From contig JAKBAQ010000198.1 of NCBI GenBank assembly GCA_021808985.1, positions 1 through 5,201 on the forward strand: a DNA stretch of 5,201 nt, read 5' to 3'. The notes beneath the pieces were generated by a model. The model had not been told where the DNA came from, did no database searches, and worked only from the letters and a program-made list of their open reading frames with translations. The DNA is from Pseudomonadota bacterium. Lineage in GTDB: Bacteria > Pseudomonadota > Alphaproteobacteria > Acetobacterales > Acetobacteraceae. Below, piece by piece: positions 4,298-5,201 of this stretch. Position 1 is the stretch's first letter. Every line of letters starts with the position of its first letter. Both the position numbers and the translations under genes were made by a program.

Positions 4298-5201
4298 ATG
4301 CCGGCTTTGCCCCGCGGCGCTGACTATATCGCTGCCTTCATCGCCCGGCAGGGCGTGCGCTCCGTGTTCCTGGTTCCGGGAGGCGGCAACATGTTCCTGG
4401 TCGACGCCGTGGGCCAGGAACCCGGCCTGGAGCCGGTGGCGATGCACCATGAGCAAGCCTGCGCCCTGGCGGCGGAGGCTTATGGCCGCGCCGTTGACGG
4501 CCTTGGCGTGGCCCTCGTCACCTCCGGCCCCGGCGCGACCAACGCCCTCACCGGGCTGGGCGAGGCCTGGACCGGCTCCTCGCCGCTGCTGATCATCTCC
4601 GGCCAGGTGAAGCGCGCCGACCTCAAAGGCGACTCCGGCCTGCGCCAGAAAGGCCCGCAGGAGGTGAACATCGTCGACATGGTGAAGGGCATGACCAAAT
4701 ATGCCGCCATCGTGATGGACGGCGCCGACCTGCGCTACCATCTGGAAAAGGCCGTGCACCTGGCCAGCACGGCCCGCCCCGGCCCGGTATGGATCGACGT
4801 GCCGCTCGACATCCAGGGCGGCCCGGTGGACCCCGCGGCCATGCGCGGCTTCACGCCTGAAGCCACCCCGCCGGTGGATCTGGATGAGGCCGCGCTGCGG
4901 ATGATCGAAATGATCAACGCCGCCGAGCGCCCGCTTTTCTTCATCGGCCATGGCGTGCGCCTGGGCGGCGCGGCCACGCTCATGCGCGAGCTGGCGGAGG
5001 CCTTCAACGTGCCGGTGGCGACCTCGTGGAACGCCTCGGACATCATCCCCGCCGACCATCCGCTCAGCTTCGGTAAGCCCGGCACCGTGGCCCTGCGCGC
5101 CGCCAACTTCGCGGTGCAGAATTGCGACCTGCTGATCTGCATCGGCACGCGGCTGGATAATTCAGTGACCGCCTTCAACCCCGGCCGCTTTGGCCGCGAT
5201 G
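4298..5201 (+). CDS. Thiamine-diphosphate enzyme, acetolactate synthase-like, N-terminal part (cut by right edge)
   Basis: The first 301 residues of a ThDP-dependent enzyme; relatives have about 550-600. The N-terminal Pyr domain (about 1-170) has VPGGGNMF (26-33), the catalytic Glu E52 in HHEQA that activates the cofactor, AAEAYGR (58-64), TSGPGATN (75-82), RQKGPQE (116-122) and RPGPVWIDVP (160-169). The central domain begins around 200, with FFIGHGVRLG (214-223) and IGTRLDN near the edge. The diphosphate-binding C-terminal domain (GDG...N motif) lies outside the window. Family members cleave or form C-C bonds next to a carbonyl. The HHEQ and GGGN motifs suggest one of the acetolactate synthase homologues of polysaccharide loci, such as YerE-like enzymes adding a two-carbon branch to a keto-sugar, rather than the valine/isoleucine enzyme; this is an inference, and no regulatory-subunit gene is visible. 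AGGGAG (4287-4292) five bases before the ATG fixes the start. Confidence 0.9.
   Translation, partial: MPALPRGADYIAAFIARQGVRSVFLVPGGGNMFLVDAVGQEPGLEPVAMHHEQACALAAEAYGRAVDGLGVALVTSGPGATNALTGLGEAWTGSSPLLIISGQVKRADLKGDSGLRQKGPQEVNIVDMVKGMTKYAAIVMDGADLRYHLEKAVHLASTARPGPVWIDVPLDIQGGPVDPAAMRGFTPEATPPVDLDEAALRMIEMINAAERPLFFIGHGVRLGGAATLMRELAEAFNVPVATSWNASDIIPADHPLSFGKPGTVALRAANFAVQNCDLLICIGTRLDNSVTAFNPGRFGRD

Noticed and set aside
4013..5059. 348-residue open frame on the minus strand opposite SDR 3 and the ThDP gene
   Set aside because: Gly/His/Arg-rich translation without motifs, fully antisense to two well-supported genes.
1114..5201. Myo-inositol catabolism cluster (IolD-like ThDP enzyme, IolE/IolI-like TIM barrel, dehydrogenases)
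   Set aside because: No IolG-type dehydrogenase, IolB or IolC is seen, the dehydrogenases are all classical SDRs, and the ThDP N-terminus does not look like IolD. Not excluded outright because the right flank is missing.

Overview
The window is GC-rich throughout, with short intergenic gaps and strong G/C preference at third codon positions. This fits a GC-rich proteobacterium, possibly an alphaproteobacterium. That placement is an inference from base composition and gene style only; nothing here fixes the species.

Layout. (1) Positions 1-127, minus strand: the 5' end of a small membrane-protein gene running off the left edge, with two near-identical 16-bp boxes 30 bp apart over its start region. 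(2) Positions 128-350: no convincing gene; it holds the second of those boxes and the first copy of a 39-bp direct repeat. (3) Positions 351-947, minus strand: a short six-helix cation-diffusion-facilitator (CDF)-like transporter without the usual C-terminal cytoplasmic domain. (4) Positions 948-1113: a divergent intergenic region with the second 39-bp repeat copy, a good sigma70-type promoter pointing right, and a weaker one pointing left. (5) Positions 1114-5201, plus strand: a tight five-gene operon of short-chain dehydrogenase/reductase (SDR) 1, a sugar-phosphate isomerase/epimerase-like TIM barrel, SDR 2, SDR 3, and the N-terminal 301 residues of a thiamine-diphosphate (ThDP) enzyme of the acetolactate-synthase type, cut by the right edge.

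How the genes may work together. Three different SDRs, a xylose-isomerase-like TIM barrel and a ThDP C-C bond enzyme, joined by overlaps or gaps of 15 bp or less, look like one small-molecule pathway. The best guess is biosynthesis of a modified, possibly branched or nonulosonic-type, sugar for a surface glycan or flagellin glycosylation. SDR 3 resembles, from memory, SDRs found in such loci (the PtmA-like type), and the ThDP enzyme resembles those that add two-carbon branches to nucleotide sugars (YerE-like). A catabolic role for an unusual sugar or polyol cannot be excluded. The CDF gene is transcribed divergently and is probably unrelated. No CRISPR array, tRNA, rRNA, transposase or clear intrinsic terminator was seen.
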